A stretch of DNA of 64,000 nucleotides from an uncultured Fidelibacterota bacterium. GTDB taxonomy: Bacteria > Fidelibacterota > Marinisomatia > Marinisomatales > UBA1611. Below the pieces are notes generated by a model. That model was not told the DNA's origin and did no database searches. It saw only the letters and a list, made by a program, of their open reading frames with translations. How positions within the stretch are numbered: position 1 is the stretch's first letter; each line of letters starts with the position of its first letter. This document shows, one piece after another, positions 1-9,495 of the stretch. The stretch lies in the NCBI GenBank assembly GCA_913043235.1, contig CAJWLO010000011.1, positions 1 to 64,000 of the forward strand, read 5' to 3'. A program made the translations under genes and the position numbers.

Positions 1-752
1 ATTGCCCCCAGATTAGCATTGCCGCAACGTTCTCCAACACCATTCATGGTCCCCTGAACATGACTAACACCTGCAACCACAGCCATTATTGTATTTGCTA
101 CAGCTAAGCCGCTATCGTTATGAGCATGAATCCCAATATTTTTATCAAATTGTTTTACAACATCTTCGGTTGTTTCCCTGATAGTTTCTGGCAAAGATCC
201 ACCATTTGTATCACATAGTACCAATGTATCCGCACCACCATTTTGAGCAGCTTTTAGCATTGTAATGGCAAACGAAGGTGATGCTTTATATCCATCAAAA
301 AAATGCTCTGCATCAAAAATAACACGTTTACCTTCTTTCACCAAAAGGGCAACAGAATGTTCAATTAGTTCAGCATTTTCTTCTTCATCCAACCCAAGTC
401 CTTTTTCAGAATGAAGCTGCCAGGTTTTTCCAAAAAGCGAAACTACAGGAGTTTCAGCTTTAAGCAGTGCGTTCAAGTTTGCATCAGATTGAATTTTATC
501 CGGCCACCGAGCTGTCGATCCAAATGCGCAAATTTTTGCCTGTTTCAGCTTTAATTCCTTTGAACGTTTAAAGAATTCCTGGTCTCTGGGATTACTTCCA
601 GGCCACCCGCCTTCAATGATATTAATACCAAATTTATCTAGTTTTACAGCAATCCGCAGTTTATCATCAACAGATAAATTCACCCCTTCTCCCTGCGTTC
701 CATCACGCAGTGTTGTATCAAACAATTCAATCAATTTTTGTTTTCCTTTCAT
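1..752 (-). CDS. cimA: (R)-citramalate synthase, N-terminal part
   Basis: The gene runs off the window start; about 250 codons are visible. It would condense pyruvate with acetyl-CoA to citramalate, the first step of the threonine-independent route to 2-oxobutyrate and isoleucine. The HMG-CoA-lyase-like TIM-barrel start [18 protein letters not shown] is clear, followed by [17 protein letters not shown] and later [10 protein letters not shown] and [12 protein letters not shown], which carry the metal and substrate residues. The [10 protein letters not shown] block is typical of CimA rather than LeuA, and a true LeuA lies in the same operon. The start ATG overlaps the leuD stop as ATGA, so the two are probably translationally coupled. 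It is the last visible gene of the ilv-leu operon. Confidence 0.9.
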   Translation of the reverse strand, partial: MKGKQKLIELFDTTLRDGTQGEGVNLSVDDKLRIAVKLDKFGINIIEGGWPGSNPRDQEFFKRSKELKLKQAKICAFGSTARWPDKIQSDANLNALLKAETPVVSLFGKTWQLHSEKGLGLDEEENAELIEHSVALLVKEGKRVIFDAEHFFDGYKASPSFAITMLKAAQNGGADTLVLCDTNGGSLPETIRETTEDVVKQFDKNIGIHAHNDSGLAVANTIMAVVAGVSHVQGTMNGVGERCGNANLGA

Positions 753-1393
753 AATGATGTAAACAGCCATGGCTGTAACTGCTGGTGGTTTGCTTCAAAT
801 GATTTAATATCCGCACTTTTGGATAGTGTTATTCCAATCTCATCCAATCCATTTAACAGCGCATCTTTTCTGAACCCTTCCAGTTTGAATTTTGTCTTCT
901 TTCCTTTAGGGTCTGTTAAAGTTGCATCTTTCAAATTCACCAATAATGCAAACTCATTTCCCTGTGTAGTTTTTTTATAAAGAGATTGAATTTCATTTTT
1001 AGTAAGTGTGATGGGCAAAATACCATTCTTGAAACAATTATTATAAAATATATCAGCAAAACTCTCTGCAATTATAGTCTTAAACCCATAATCGACCAGG
1101 GCCCAGGGAGCATGCTCCCGACTTGATCCACAACCAAAATTTTTCCCAGTCAATAAAATGGTTGCATTTTTATATTTATCTTGATTTAAAACAAAATCTG
1201 GATTCAACGGACGGTTACTACAATCTTTTCCTGGTTCTCCGTAATCAAGATATCGCCATTCATCGAACAAATTGGGGCCAAAACCAGTGCGGTGAATGGA
1301 TTTTAAAAATTGTTTTGGTATGATAGCATCTGTATCAATATTGTCACGATCCAAAGGTGCAACTAGTCCGGTAAATGTTTGAAATTTTTTCAC
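749..1393 (-). CDS. leuD: 3-isopropylmalate dehydratase small subunit
   Basis: Swivel-domain subunit (214 aa, a normal length) of isopropylmalate isomerase, which converts 2- to 3-isopropylmalate together with LeuC. Visible marks are the N-terminal [20 protein letters not shown] and the substrate loop [20 protein letters not shown]. It starts one base after leuC ends and overlaps cimA by four bases, so it sits inside a tightly packed operon. Because CimA makes citramalate, this dehydratase may also process citramalate to methylmalate, as LeuCD is known to do in citramalate-pathway organisms; that is inference here. Confidence 0.95.
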   Translation of the reverse strand: MKKFQTFTGLVAPLDRDNIDTDAIIPKQFLKSIHRTGFGPNLFDEWRYLDYGEPGKDCSNRPLNPDFVLNQDKYKNATILLTGKNFGCGSSREHAPWALVDYGFKTIIAESFADIFYNNCFKNGILPITLTKNEIQSLYKKTTQGNEFALLVNLKDATLTDPKGKKTKFKLEGFRKDALLNGLDEIGITLSKSADIKSFEANHQQLQPWLFTSL

Positions 1394-1394
1394 C

Positions 1395-2786
1395 TTAATT
1401 GTACCAATCAGTTGTCACATTAACAAAATGACCTTTTATAGCTGCCGCTGCCGCCATGGCAGGGCTTACCAGATGTGTTCTCCCGCCCCTGCCCTGTCGT
1501 CCTTCGAAATTGCGGTTTGATGTAGAAGCACAACGTTCTCCTGAATCCAGTTGATCAGCATTCATTGCAAGACACATGGAACAGCCAGGTTCCCGCCATT
1601 CAAACCCTGAATTCAGAAATATTTGATCCAACCCTTCTTTCTCGGCCTGATGTTTAACAGGACCTGACCCAGGAACTACCATGGCCAGCTTTATTGACTT
1701 AGCAACTTTTTTGCCTTTTACAATATGGGCTGCTTCACGCAAATCTTCTATTCTTGAGTTCGTACAGGACCCTATAAAAATTTTATCCAATGCAATATCA
1801 TTGATGACTGTTCCTTGTTCTAAACCCATATAATCCAACGCTGATTGAATAGATCCATTTTGTGAATAAGGGATTCTACTATCTATATCTATAACCATCT
1901 CTGGCGAAGTCCCCCAAGTAACCATTGGATTGATTTCTTCTGCGTTTATTTTCACAATTTTATCAAAAACTGCATTATCATCACTCTGTAGTGACTCCCA
2001 ATAATCACTTGCTTTATACCACAAATCACCTTTTGGAGCAAAAGGTTTTCCGCAAACATATTTCAATGTTGTATCATCGACTGATATCATGCTGGCACGT
2101 GCTCCCGCTTCGATGGACATATTGCAAATAGTCATTCTACCTTCCATCGATAAAGATCGAATTGCCTCCCCGGAAAATTCAATTACATAACCTGTTCCGC
2201 CCGCTGTACCAATTTGTCCAATAATCCTCAATATCATGTCCTTTGCTGTCACACCTGGTTTCAATTGACCATTTACCTCGATCAACATATTCTTTGATTT
2301 TTTCTGGATTAGACATTGGGTAGCTAATACATGTTCAACTTCCGATGTGCCAATACCAAAAGCCAAAGCACCCAAGGCACCATGGGTTGATGTATGGGAA
2401 TCTCCACAAACAATAGTCATCCCTGGAAGTGTCAAACCCTGCTCAGGCCCTATAACATGTACAATGCCCTGGTTTGGGTTCTCCATATTGAACTCCTTGA
2501 TCTGAAAGGAATCACAATTAAGGCCTAAAGTATCAACCTGCAATTTTGAAATAGGGTCGGTAATGCCTTTTTCTCGATCTTTTGTGGGGATGTTATGGTC
2601 TGGAACAGCTATATTTGTTTCAGTTCGCCATGGTTTTCTTCCTGCTAATCGCAACCCTTCAAATGCCTGGGGAGACGTTACTTCATGAATGAGATGGCGG
2701 TCTATATAAAGTAAACTTGTACCATCTTCATTTTCTCGAATTAGGTGGCTCTCCCAAAGTTTATCGTATAATGTTTTTCCGGTCAT
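1395..2786 (-). CDS. leuC: 3-isopropylmalate dehydratase large subunit
   Basis: Aconitase-family subunit (463 aa) carrying the 4Fe-4S cluster of isopropylmalate isomerase. The cluster cysteines are in [13 protein letters not shown] (first) and [11 protein letters not shown] (second and third). [21 protein letters not shown] and the late [22 protein letters not shown] are the family signatures. Full length, with leuD directly downstream and leuA 12 bp upstream. Part of the single ilv-leu transcription unit; no separate promoter is evident. Confidence 0.96.
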   Translation of the reverse strand: MTGKTLYDKLWESHLIRENEDGTSLLYIDRHLIHEVTSPQAFEGLRLAGRKPWRTETNIAVPDHNIPTKDREKGITDPISKLQVDTLGLNCDSFQIKEFNMENPNQGIVHVIGPEQGLTLPGMTIVCGDSHTSTHGALGALAFGIGTSEVEHVLATQCLIQKKSKNMLIEVNGQLKPGVTAKDMILRIIGQIGTAGGTGYVIEFSGEAIRSLSMEGRMTICNMSIEAGARASMISVDDTTLKYVCGKPFAPKGDLWYKASDYWESLQSDDNAVFDKIVKINAEEINPMVTWGTSPEMVIDIDSRIPYSQNGSIQSALDYMGLEQGTVINDIALDKIFIGSCTNSRIEDLREAAHIVKGKKVAKSIKLAMVVPGSGPVKHQAEKEGLDQIFLNSGFEWREPGCSMCLAMNADQLDSGERCASTSNRNFEGRQGRGGRTHLVSPAMAAAAAIKGHFVNVTTDWYN

Positions 2787-2798
2787 AATTATATTCTA

Positions 2799-4376
2799 TT
2801 ATACTGTCTCACTGATCGTTTCAAAAACTTCATTCATATCTTTCATGGCTTCATAATGATTCAATGCCTGAAGGTACGATTTTGCACTAGCCTTGATTGT
2901 ATCTGTAGATACACCTTTTCCTGTATAAGCGCTTCCATTAATTTTTAAACGAACAGTGACTTCTCCTTGGGCACCTTTTCCCGCTGTGACGGAACGAACC
3001 TGGTAATGTTCTAATCTCGTCTGGCTCTGGAAATCAATAGCACGATTGATCGCTCTGAAGCAAGCATCCACAGGACCATCACCAGTGGCAGATTCCTCAT
3101 AGGTTTTTCCTTCACTTTCAATACGTACAGTGGCCGTGGCAATAGTTGCTGTGCCTAGATTAACATGAAGATAATCTAAAGTGTAAAATCCCTGCTCGCT
3201 TTCAGCTTTATCCCCCATCAATATTCGCAGATCTTCATCATAAATCTCTTTTTTCTTATCGGCTAGGTCTAGGAAACGTTCATAATAATAATCCATTTTA
3301 TCCTCGGTCACTTCATAACCTAATGCCTTAAACCTTACAGAAAGTCCGTGACGCCCTGAATGGCGGCCTAGAACAATTTTATTATTCCTTATTCCAACAG
3401 ATTCCGGAGTCATAATTTCGTAGGTATCTCGGTTTTTTAGCATTCCGTCTTGATGGATTCCAGATTCATGAGCAAAAGCATTCTCTCCAACTATCGCTTT
3501 ATTTGGCTGAACTAGCATTCCAGTAAATCCTGAAACCATTCGGCTAGTATTATATATTTCTTCAGTTTTGATATTGGTATAATAATTCCAGTAATTGGAT
3601 CTTACATCGAGCGCCATAACAATTTCTTCCATGCTGGCATTGCCGGCACGCTCTCCAATTCCATTAATGGTGCATTCTACTTGACGGGCACCGTTGGCGA
3701 TGGCATTGAGCGAATTGGCCACAGCGAGTCCAAGGTCATTATGGCAATGAACACTGATTACAGCCTGGTCAATATTTATTACCCTTTTTCTTAATTCTGC
3801 AATTTTTGCGCCAAATTCTTCCGGCATAGTGTATCCGGTTGTATCTGGAATATTTATTGTTGTGGCACCAGCGCTTATAACGGCTTCCACAACTTCAGCC
3901 AGATACCCAATATCGGTACGCCCAGCATCTTCCGGAGAAAATTCTACATCATCAGTAAATGTCTTTGAATACTGCACCGCCTCGCAGGCCATATTTAAAA
4001 TAGTGTTCCTCTTTTTTTCTAATGATTTTCCATATCGATCTGCTCCAAACTTACCCTTAAGATGAATATCTGAAGTGCCAATAAAGGTATGGATTCTGAA
4101 ACGATCCGCACCATTCAGTGCTCTTTGGCAAGAATCTATATCGGCATCTACTGTGCGAGCTAGGCCGGTAACAATCATATTTACAGAATCGGCAATACGT
4201 TGAACCGCTTCAAACTGCGCTTGGGATGAAACCGGAAAACCTGCTTCAATTACGTCCACATTTAAACGTTCCATTTGTTTAGCAATTTCCACTTTTTCAA
4301 ACACATTTAAAGATGCACCTGGCGCTTGTTCTCCATCTCTAAGTGTTGTATCAAAAATGGTAACTTTTTCATTCAT
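2799..4376 (-). CDS. leuA: 2-isopropylmalate synthase
   Basis: Condenses 2-oxoisovalerate with acetyl-CoA, the committed step of leucine synthesis. The N-terminal catalytic TIM barrel is shown by [18 protein letters not shown] (residues 6-23), EAGFPVSS and the metal-binding HCHNDLGLAVANSL. The C-terminal third, with YHVNLGTATIATATVRI, GDGPVDACFRAINRAI and the final segment, is the LeuA dimer domain that binds leucine for feedback inhibition. 525 aa is the usual bacterial length. It differs from the cimA product at the operon end in having AGFPVSS in place of GGWPGSN. Confidence 0.95.
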   Translation of the reverse strand: MNEKVTIFDTTLRDGEQAPGASLNVFEKVEIAKQMERLNVDVIEAGFPVSSQAQFEAVQRIADSVNMIVTGLARTVDADIDSCQRALNGADRFRIHTFIGTSDIHLKGKFGADRYGKSLEKKRNTILNMACEAVQYSKTFTDDVEFSPEDAGRTDIGYLAEVVEAVISAGATTINIPDTTGYTMPEEFGAKIAELRKRVINIDQAVISVHCHNDLGLAVANSLNAIANGARQVECTINGIGERAGNASMEEIVMALDVRSNYWNYYTNIKTEEIYNTSRMVSGFTGMLVQPNKAIVGENAFAHESGIHQDGMLKNRDTYEIMTPESVGIRNNKIVLGRHSGRHGLSVRFKALGYEVTEDKMDYYYERFLDLADKKKEIYDEDLRILMGDKAESEQGFYTLDYLHVNLGTATIATATVRIESEGKTYEESATGDGPVDACFRAINRAIDFQSQTRLEHYQVRSVTAGKGAQGEVTVRLKINGSAYTGKGVSTDTIKASAKSYLQALNHYEAMKDMNEVFETISETV

Positions 4377-4378
4377 AA

Positions 4379-5491
4379 TTATTCCTTCACTGTTTCCTCT
4401 ACGATCGATGGTTCACTATAGTCCACATTTTCCTTAAAACTTTCAATAATGCAATCTCGCATTTCAGACGTGCTAACTGCCGTTGAATCATGATGTACAA
4501 TATCAGCTGTCCTGATACCCGCATTTAGAACTGTATCAATGGCTGTATTTATTTGTTTTGCCGCCTGAGGAAAATTCAATGTGATCTCCAGCATCATTGC
4601 CACAGAACTAATCATAGCAATAGGGTTTGCTATATTCTGGCCTGCAATTTCAGGTGCTGTTCCATGAACTGGTTCATAAAGGGCATGATTTTCCCCAATA
4701 CTGGCGGAAGGAAGCATGCCCAGACTACCGGTAATCATGGCTGCAATATCACTCAGTATATCCCCAAACATGTTTTGGGTTAAAATGACATCAAACTGTT
4801 TTGGATCTCGAACCAGTTGCATCGCAGCATTATCAATATACATATCTGTAAGGGGAATATGGCTATATTGCATATGCACATCATGTACTATGTTCCGCCA
4901 AAATTGGGAACTGTCTAAAACATTAGCTTTATCAACAGAGGTAACATGACCATTGCGTTTATCTGCTAATTGAAAAGCAACATGGGCAATTCGTTGTACT
5001 TCGTTTTTTCTATAACGAAGAGTGTTATAACCTTCCTTGTTGTTGTATCCTCGTGGTTCACCAAAATAAATACCTCCAGTCAATTCCCTGACTACAAGCA
5101 CGTCTGAACCAACAATCACATTCTTTTTTAATGAAGAAGCATCAGCCAATGGTTCAAATATAATAGCTGGGCGAAGATTTGAAAAAAGGCCGAGAGACTC
5201 TCGAAGTCTTAATAGCCCCTTTTCGGGCTTTTTTTCTTGTGGAAGATTATCCCATTTTTGGCCTCCTACCGCACCTAAAAGTACCGCGTCTGACCTTTTA
5301 CATTTTTCTAAAACAGCATCAGTTATAGGTTCTCCATAGACATCTAATGAAGCACCGCCAACTAATTCCTTCTGCAGCTCGAATTCCAGATTAAATTGAT
5401 TGCCCACAACATCTAATATGGCCAAAGCAGCATCAATTACTTCAGGACCAATACCATCACCTGGAAGAATCGTTAATTTGGTCTTGTGCAT
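4379..5491 (-). CDS. leuB: 3-isopropylmalate dehydrogenase
   Basis: Oxidative decarboxylation of 3-isopropylmalate to 2-oxoisocaproate with NAD. Family marks: LPGDGIGPEVIDAALAIL at the start, LRESLGLFSNLRPAI (substrate arginines), RELTGGIYFGEPRGY, DKANVLDSSQFWR, and the Mg/nucleotide region MFGDILSDIAAMITGSLGMLPSAS followed by EPVHGTAPEIAGQ. 370 aa including a short acidic C-terminal tail. It ends 2 bp before leuA begins. Confidence 0.95.
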   Translation of the reverse strand: MHKTKLTILPGDGIGPEVIDAALAILDVVGNQFNLEFELQKELVGGASLDVYGEPITDAVLEKCKRSDAVLLGAVGGQKWDNLPQEKKPEKGLLRLRESLGLFSNLRPAIIFEPLADASSLKKNVIVGSDVLVVRELTGGIYFGEPRGYNNKEGYNTLRYRKNEVQRIAHVAFQLADKRNGHVTSVDKANVLDSSQFWRNIVHDVHMQYSHIPLTDMYIDNAAMQLVRDPKQFDVILTQNMFGDILSDIAAMITGSLGMLPSASIGENHALYEPVHGTAPEIAGQNIANPIAMISSVAMMLEITLNFPQAAKQINTAIDTVLNAGIRTADIVHHDSTAVSTSEMRDCIIESFKENVDYSEPSIVEETVKE

Positions 5492-5509
5492 TGTACTTTT
5501 TCAAATAAT

Positions 5510-6553
5510 CTAAAGATTTTCCGGCCGCAATTGGCGTAACTGTTTACCAGCAACCCACATTTCTTGGTTATTCACCGCTGCCAACTCTTTTTCCAGTGTA
5601 TACCGGTAATCCGACTTTGAATTGGATTCGATAGCACGTTTAGCTTCTGCACCGCTGATTACCTTTTGATAGCATTCTTCAATGACTGGTTTTAACGTAT
5701 CTTTAAATTTAGGAGCCCAGTCCAGTGCCCCCCGCTGAGCCGTAGTTGAACAGTTGGCATACATCCAATCCATCCCTTTTTCCGATACAAGAGGATATAA
5801 ACTCTGTAATGCTTCTTCTATAGTTTCATTATAGGCTTCCGATGGTGAATGACCATGCTCTCGCAAAACTTCATATTGTGCTAGAAATGCACCCTGGAGT
5901 AAACCCATTAACACACATCTCTCACCAGTTAAGTCACTATGCACTTCTTTTGCAAATGTGGTTTCAAACAAATGGCCAGAGCCAATCGCAAAGGCTGTTG
6001 CTATACATCGTTCTCTGGCTTTACCGGTAAAATCTTGGTGCACAGCAAAAGAAGCGTTAATACCACGACCGGCCTGAAAATGAGTACGAACCGTTAATCC
6101 ACTACCTTTAGGAGCTACCAGAATAACATCAATACCATCTGGGGGGACAATTCCTGTATCATCATTGAAAATAACACCGAATCCATGTGAAAAATATAGA
6201 GCATCACCTTTATGTAAATTCTCTTTTACCATAGGCCAAGATTGTATTTGTCCCGCATCTGACAAAAGGAATTGAATAATGGTTCCTCTTGCAGTTGCTT
6301 CTTTAATCGAAAATAAATTTTCTCCTTCAACCCAACCGTCTTTTAGGGCTTTCTCCCAACTAATTCCTTTTCTAAGACCCAATATTACATCGAAACCTTG
6401 GTCCCGCATATTTAGCCCTTGTCCACAACCTTGCGGTCCATATCCTAAAATGGCCGTAGTTTCATTTTTTAGAATCTCTTTACATGTTTCAAAAGGATAA
6501 TCAGATCGTTCAATTATTGTTTCTTTGTATCCATTAATGTTGAGTTCTTTCAT
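5510..6553 (-). CDS. ilvC: Ketol-acid reductoisomerase, Bacteroidetes-like form
   Basis: Isomerises and reduces acetolactate or acetohydroxybutyrate, the second common BCAA step. 347 aa, short like class I enzymes. The Rossmann motif is ILGYGPQGCGQGLNMRDQGF (residues 36-55) with GLRKG following, and the knotted C-terminal domain carries the metal ligands in EVHSDLTGERCVLMG and ANCSTTAQRGALDW. GINASFAVHQDFTGKARER resembles the Bacteroidetes and plant sequences more than proteobacterial or Gram-positive class I enzymes. Lies between the regulatory-subunit pair and leuB. The cofactor preference is not decided here. Confidence 0.93.
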   Translation of the reverse strand: MKELNINGYKETIIERSDYPFETCKEILKNETTAILGYGPQGCGQGLNMRDQGFDVILGLRKGISWEKALKDGWVEGENLFSIKEATARGTIIQFLLSDAGQIQSWPMVKENLHKGDALYFSHGFGVIFNDDTGIVPPDGIDVILVAPKGSGLTVRTHFQAGRGINASFAVHQDFTGKARERCIATAFAIGSGHLFETTFAKEVHSDLTGERCVLMGLLQGAFLAQYEVLREHGHSPSEAYNETIEEALQSLYPLVSEKGMDWMYANCSTTAQRGALDWAPKFKDTLKPVIEECYQKVISGAEAKRAIESNSKSDYRYTLEKELAAVNNQEMWVAGKQLRQLRPENL

Positions 6554-6577
6554 TTTTTTCCTATTGATTAATGATGA

Positions 6578-7138
6578 TTAAAATAAAGCATCGCTTATTT
6601 GCTGCGTTGCCCAACTTTTTTGCCTACTGATTTCTTCTAAGTCAACTCGGTGTTCATCTTGACCTGATTCTACCATAGCCATTTTTCCAGAACGCATGAT
6701 TTCCATAATATTGAACTTTTTAAGTTTTTTAATTAGATTTTCTACTTCTTTCACATCTCCAGTCGCTTCTACAATGTAGATTGAGTCACAATTATCAATA
6801 ATTTTTGATCCACTAGATTCTATTAATTTTGTTAAAGCTATAAAATCATCAGGCTCAGATTTTACTTTTAACAAAGCATATTCCCTTATCACACTTGGTA
6901 TATTTGTAATATCCTTTACTTCAGAAACACAATCTAATTCAATGAGATTTTCTATTATAAGCGACTGATTATAATGGTCTGTGTGATTACAGACAATTGT
7001 AACTCTTGTTATACCCCTGACTTCGCTGTTACCTGCTGTAATACTTTCAATATTATAATTTAGTCTATAAAAAAGTCGAGAAATTTGGTTTAACACACCT
7101 GGCTCATCTTTCAAATATGCAATAACTGTTTGTTTCAT
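6578..7138 (-). CDS. Acetolactate synthase regulatory subunit, second copy
   Basis: ACT-domain protein of 186 aa. The N-terminal ACT domain opens with MKQTVIAYLKDEPGVLNQIS and contains the SITAGNSEVRGITRVTIVCN strand; the second half ends in EIMRSGKMAMVES, typical of IlvN/IlvH C-terminal domains. It is a paralog of the next gene upstream, sharing the MKQT start, DEPGVLN, GITR and MRSGKMAMV. About 60 bp separate the two. It probably binds valine, leucine or isoleucine and tunes IlvB. Whether the two subunits form a heteromeric regulator or respond to different ligands cannot be told. Confidence 0.9.
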   Translation of the reverse strand: MKQTVIAYLKDEPGVLNQISRLFYRLNYNIESITAGNSEVRGITRVTIVCNHTDHYNQSLIIENLIELDCVSEVKDITNIPSVIREYALLKVKSEPDDFIALTKLIESSGSKIIDNCDSIYIVEATGDVKEVENLIKKLKKFNIMEIMRSGKMAMVESGQDEHRVDLEEISRQKSWATQQISDALF

Positions 7139-7198
7139 TTTTAACTCTTTAATTAATTTTCAATATTCAAATTTTATCATGATAAAAACTCATTAGAT

Positions 7199-7744
7199 CT
7201 AGTTTTCAACTAATCTTTTTTTAGTCCAGTCTGGATCTGATTTTGTCAAATCCGGTTGATGATTTTGATTACTACCTGCTACCATAGCCATTTTCCCAGA
7301 ACGCATCACTTCAATTACATTATGTGAATCAAATCTGCTTATCATTTCTTCAACTTTGGTCTCATTTCCAGACAACTCAAGGATCATAGTGTCTTCTCCT
7401 TCTTCGAGAATTCTACAGTTATTGCTTTTGACCACAGTTTTGAAATCATTAGATCCTTCAATAATTTTTATTTTTATTAGAGCATATTCTCGTAAGTGAC
7501 ACTCAATATCCGTCGCATCGACCACATCATAAACATCAATTAATTTTTTTAAATTATTCACAACTATTTTTTGTTTGGTCTTATCTGGTTCATTTAATAC
7601 AATTGTCATACGAGTAATACCCGATTTATCTGTTCTTCCTGCAACCAAGCTATCAATATTAAAATTCCGTTTACGGATCATACTGGATACTCGATTTAGT
7701 ACTCCAGGTTCATCTTGAACATAAACAATTAATGTCTGTTTCAT
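7199..7744 (-). CDS. ilvN: Acetolactate synthase regulatory subunit, first copy
   Basis: ACT-domain regulatory subunit (181 aa) directly downstream of the catalytic ilvB, 11 bp away. N-terminal ACT domain with VQDEPGVLNRVSSMIRKRNF and SLVAGRTDKSGITRMTIVLN, then the C-terminal ACT-like domain ending EVMRSGKMAMVAGS. Of the two tandem paralogs this one has the usual ilvB-ilvN position, so it is the likely ancestral subunit. It would confer BCAA feedback on acetohydroxyacid synthase. Confidence 0.9.
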   Translation of the reverse strand: MKQTLIVYVQDEPGVLNRVSSMIRKRNFNIDSLVAGRTDKSGITRMTIVLNEPDKTKQKIVVNNLKKLIDVYDVVDATDIECHLREYALIKIKIIEGSNDFKTVVKSNNCRILEEGEDTMILELSGNETKVEEMISRFDSHNVIEVMRSGKMAMVAGSNQNHQPDLTKSDPDWTKKRLVEN

Positions 7745-7755
7745 TGTAGGCTCAC

Positions 7756-9483
7756 TTACATTTCTGATTCTTGGAATTGATTATGTACTGGTCTACTAAT
7801 CATTTCATTAAGATCAGCACCTGCTGGAACCATTGGATAAACCATGTCATGCTGCTCCACAACAAATTCAATTAAAGCTGGACCATTAACCTTTTTTACT
7901 TCTTGAACAGTGCTGGATATCTCGGATCTCATTTTGACTCGGAAGCCTGGAAGGCCATAAGCATCTGCAATTTTCATATAATCCGGACTACTTATAGGCG
8001 TCTCTTTATACCTTGCATCGTAAAACAGCTGTTGCCATTGCCTCACCATTCCTAGATAACCATTATTAATTATAGCAATCTTAATATCAGCATTTTCTTG
8101 AACTGCTGTTGCTAACTCGGTAATAGTCATTTGTATAGAGCCATCTCCAACAATTACCCAGATTTCCTTATCCGTTTTTGAAAAACTTGCACCAATCGCA
8201 GCCGGTAAACTGAATCCCATTGTCCCTAGGCCACCAGAGGTTAATAATGTATTTGGTTCTTCATGCTGAAAATACTGCGCTTCAAGCATCTGATGCTGTC
8301 CAACATCTGAAACAACGATAGCATCACCTTGAGTTTCCTTCCAAAGATCATAAATTACCTGCGCACCATAAAGAATATCTGACTGGGTGTTAATAATATC
8401 CCTTTCTAATGATTCGCTTTGCCAAGCCGTTATCTTTTTTAACCATTTATCGTTTTTCTTTTTATTTAGCATTGGGATAAGTTGCTTTAGCACAGAACGT
8501 AAATCGCCGAAAATTCCAACATCAACACGCACATTTTTATTGATTTCTGCAGGATCTATTTCAATATGGATCTTTTTGGATGAAGGAGAATATGTTTTAA
8601 CATTTCCTGTTACTCGGTCATCAAATCTCATGCCGCAAGCAATAAGAAGGTCTGCTTTTTGGATAGCATTGTTGACAGCAAATTCACCATGCATACCCAT
8701 CATGCCCATATTCAATGGATGACTGGCAGGGACAGCACCTGAGCCTAGCAAGGTCCACCCAATTGGTATATCACAAATTTCCGCTAATTCAATTATTTCC
8801 TTTGATGCGCCGGAAAGCAAAATGCCATGACCAGCAAGAATAACAGGTTTATTGGCTTGTTGGATCAAATTTACTGCTTGTTTTAGATCTTTTAACTCTG
8901 CTTTTTGAAGAAAATTATTTCCAGGGATAGTTATAGGATTCTGAGGATATTTAAATTTAATTATCTGCGTTTGTATATCTTTTGGAATATCAACTAGTAC
9001 AGGACCTGGACGGCCAGACCGAGCAACAGCAAATGCCTCTTTAATGGTAGATGCCAAGTTATGAATATCCATGACCAAATAGCTGTGCTTGGCAACAGGA
9101 ATAACGACACCTGCAATATCAGTTTCCTGAAACGCATCACTTCCAATCGCAGCCCGGGGCACCTGACCCGTAATGCACACTATGGGAACAGAATCCATCA
9201 TTGCAGTGGCTATCCCAGTTACCATGTTGGCAGCCCCAGGTCCAGAAGTGGCCATAGCAACGCCTACCTTTCCACTGGATCTTGCATACCCATCTGCCAT
9301 ATGGGTAGCTCCCTGTTCATGCCGGACTAGTACATGGTGTATTTTATCACCATATTTATTCAGTGCATCATATGCGGGTAATATGGCACCTCCGGGATAA
9401 CCGAATACCACATCCACACCTTCTTGAATAAGGCATTCCCAGATAATTTCTGCACCGGTTAACTCTTTTTGTAATTTGCCCAT
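7756..9483 (-). CDS. ilvB: Acetohydroxyacid synthase large subunit
   Basis: TPP-, FAD- and Mg-dependent enzyme that makes acetolactate or acetohydroxybutyrate. N-terminal TPP-pyrimidine domain with GVDVVFGYPGGAILPAYDAL and the catalytic glutamate in LVRHEQGATHMADGYAR; central FAD/Rossmann domain around residues 190-350; C-terminal TPP-pyrophosphate domain with the GDGSIQMTITELATAV to IINNGYLGMVRQWQ motif. 575 aa is standard. It is the second gene of the operon, 12 bp after ilvD. Confidence 0.96.
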   Translation of the reverse strand: MGKLQKELTGAEIIWECLIQEGVDVVFGYPGGAILPAYDALNKYGDKIHHVLVRHEQGATHMADGYARSSGKVGVAMATSGPGAANMVTGIATAMMDSVPIVCITGQVPRAAIGSDAFQETDIAGVVIPVAKHSYLVMDIHNLASTIKEAFAVARSGRPGPVLVDIPKDIQTQIIKFKYPQNPITIPGNNFLQKAELKDLKQAVNLIQQANKPVILAGHGILLSGASKEIIELAEICDIPIGWTLLGSGAVPASHPLNMGMMGMHGEFAVNNAIQKADLLIACGMRFDDRVTGNVKTYSPSSKKIHIEIDPAEINKNVRVDVGIFGDLRSVLKQLIPMLNKKKNDKWLKKITAWQSESLERDIINTQSDILYGAQVIYDLWKETQGDAIVVSDVGQHQMLEAQYFQHEEPNTLLTSGGLGTMGFSLPAAIGASFSKTDKEIWVIVGDGSIQMTITELATAVQENADIKIAIINNGYLGMVRQWQQLFYDARYKETPISSPDYMKIADAYGLPGFRVKMRSEISSTVQEVKKVNGPALIEFVVEQHDMVYPMVPAGADLNEMISRPVHNQFQESEM

Positions 9484-9495
9484 AAAAATTCCTTT

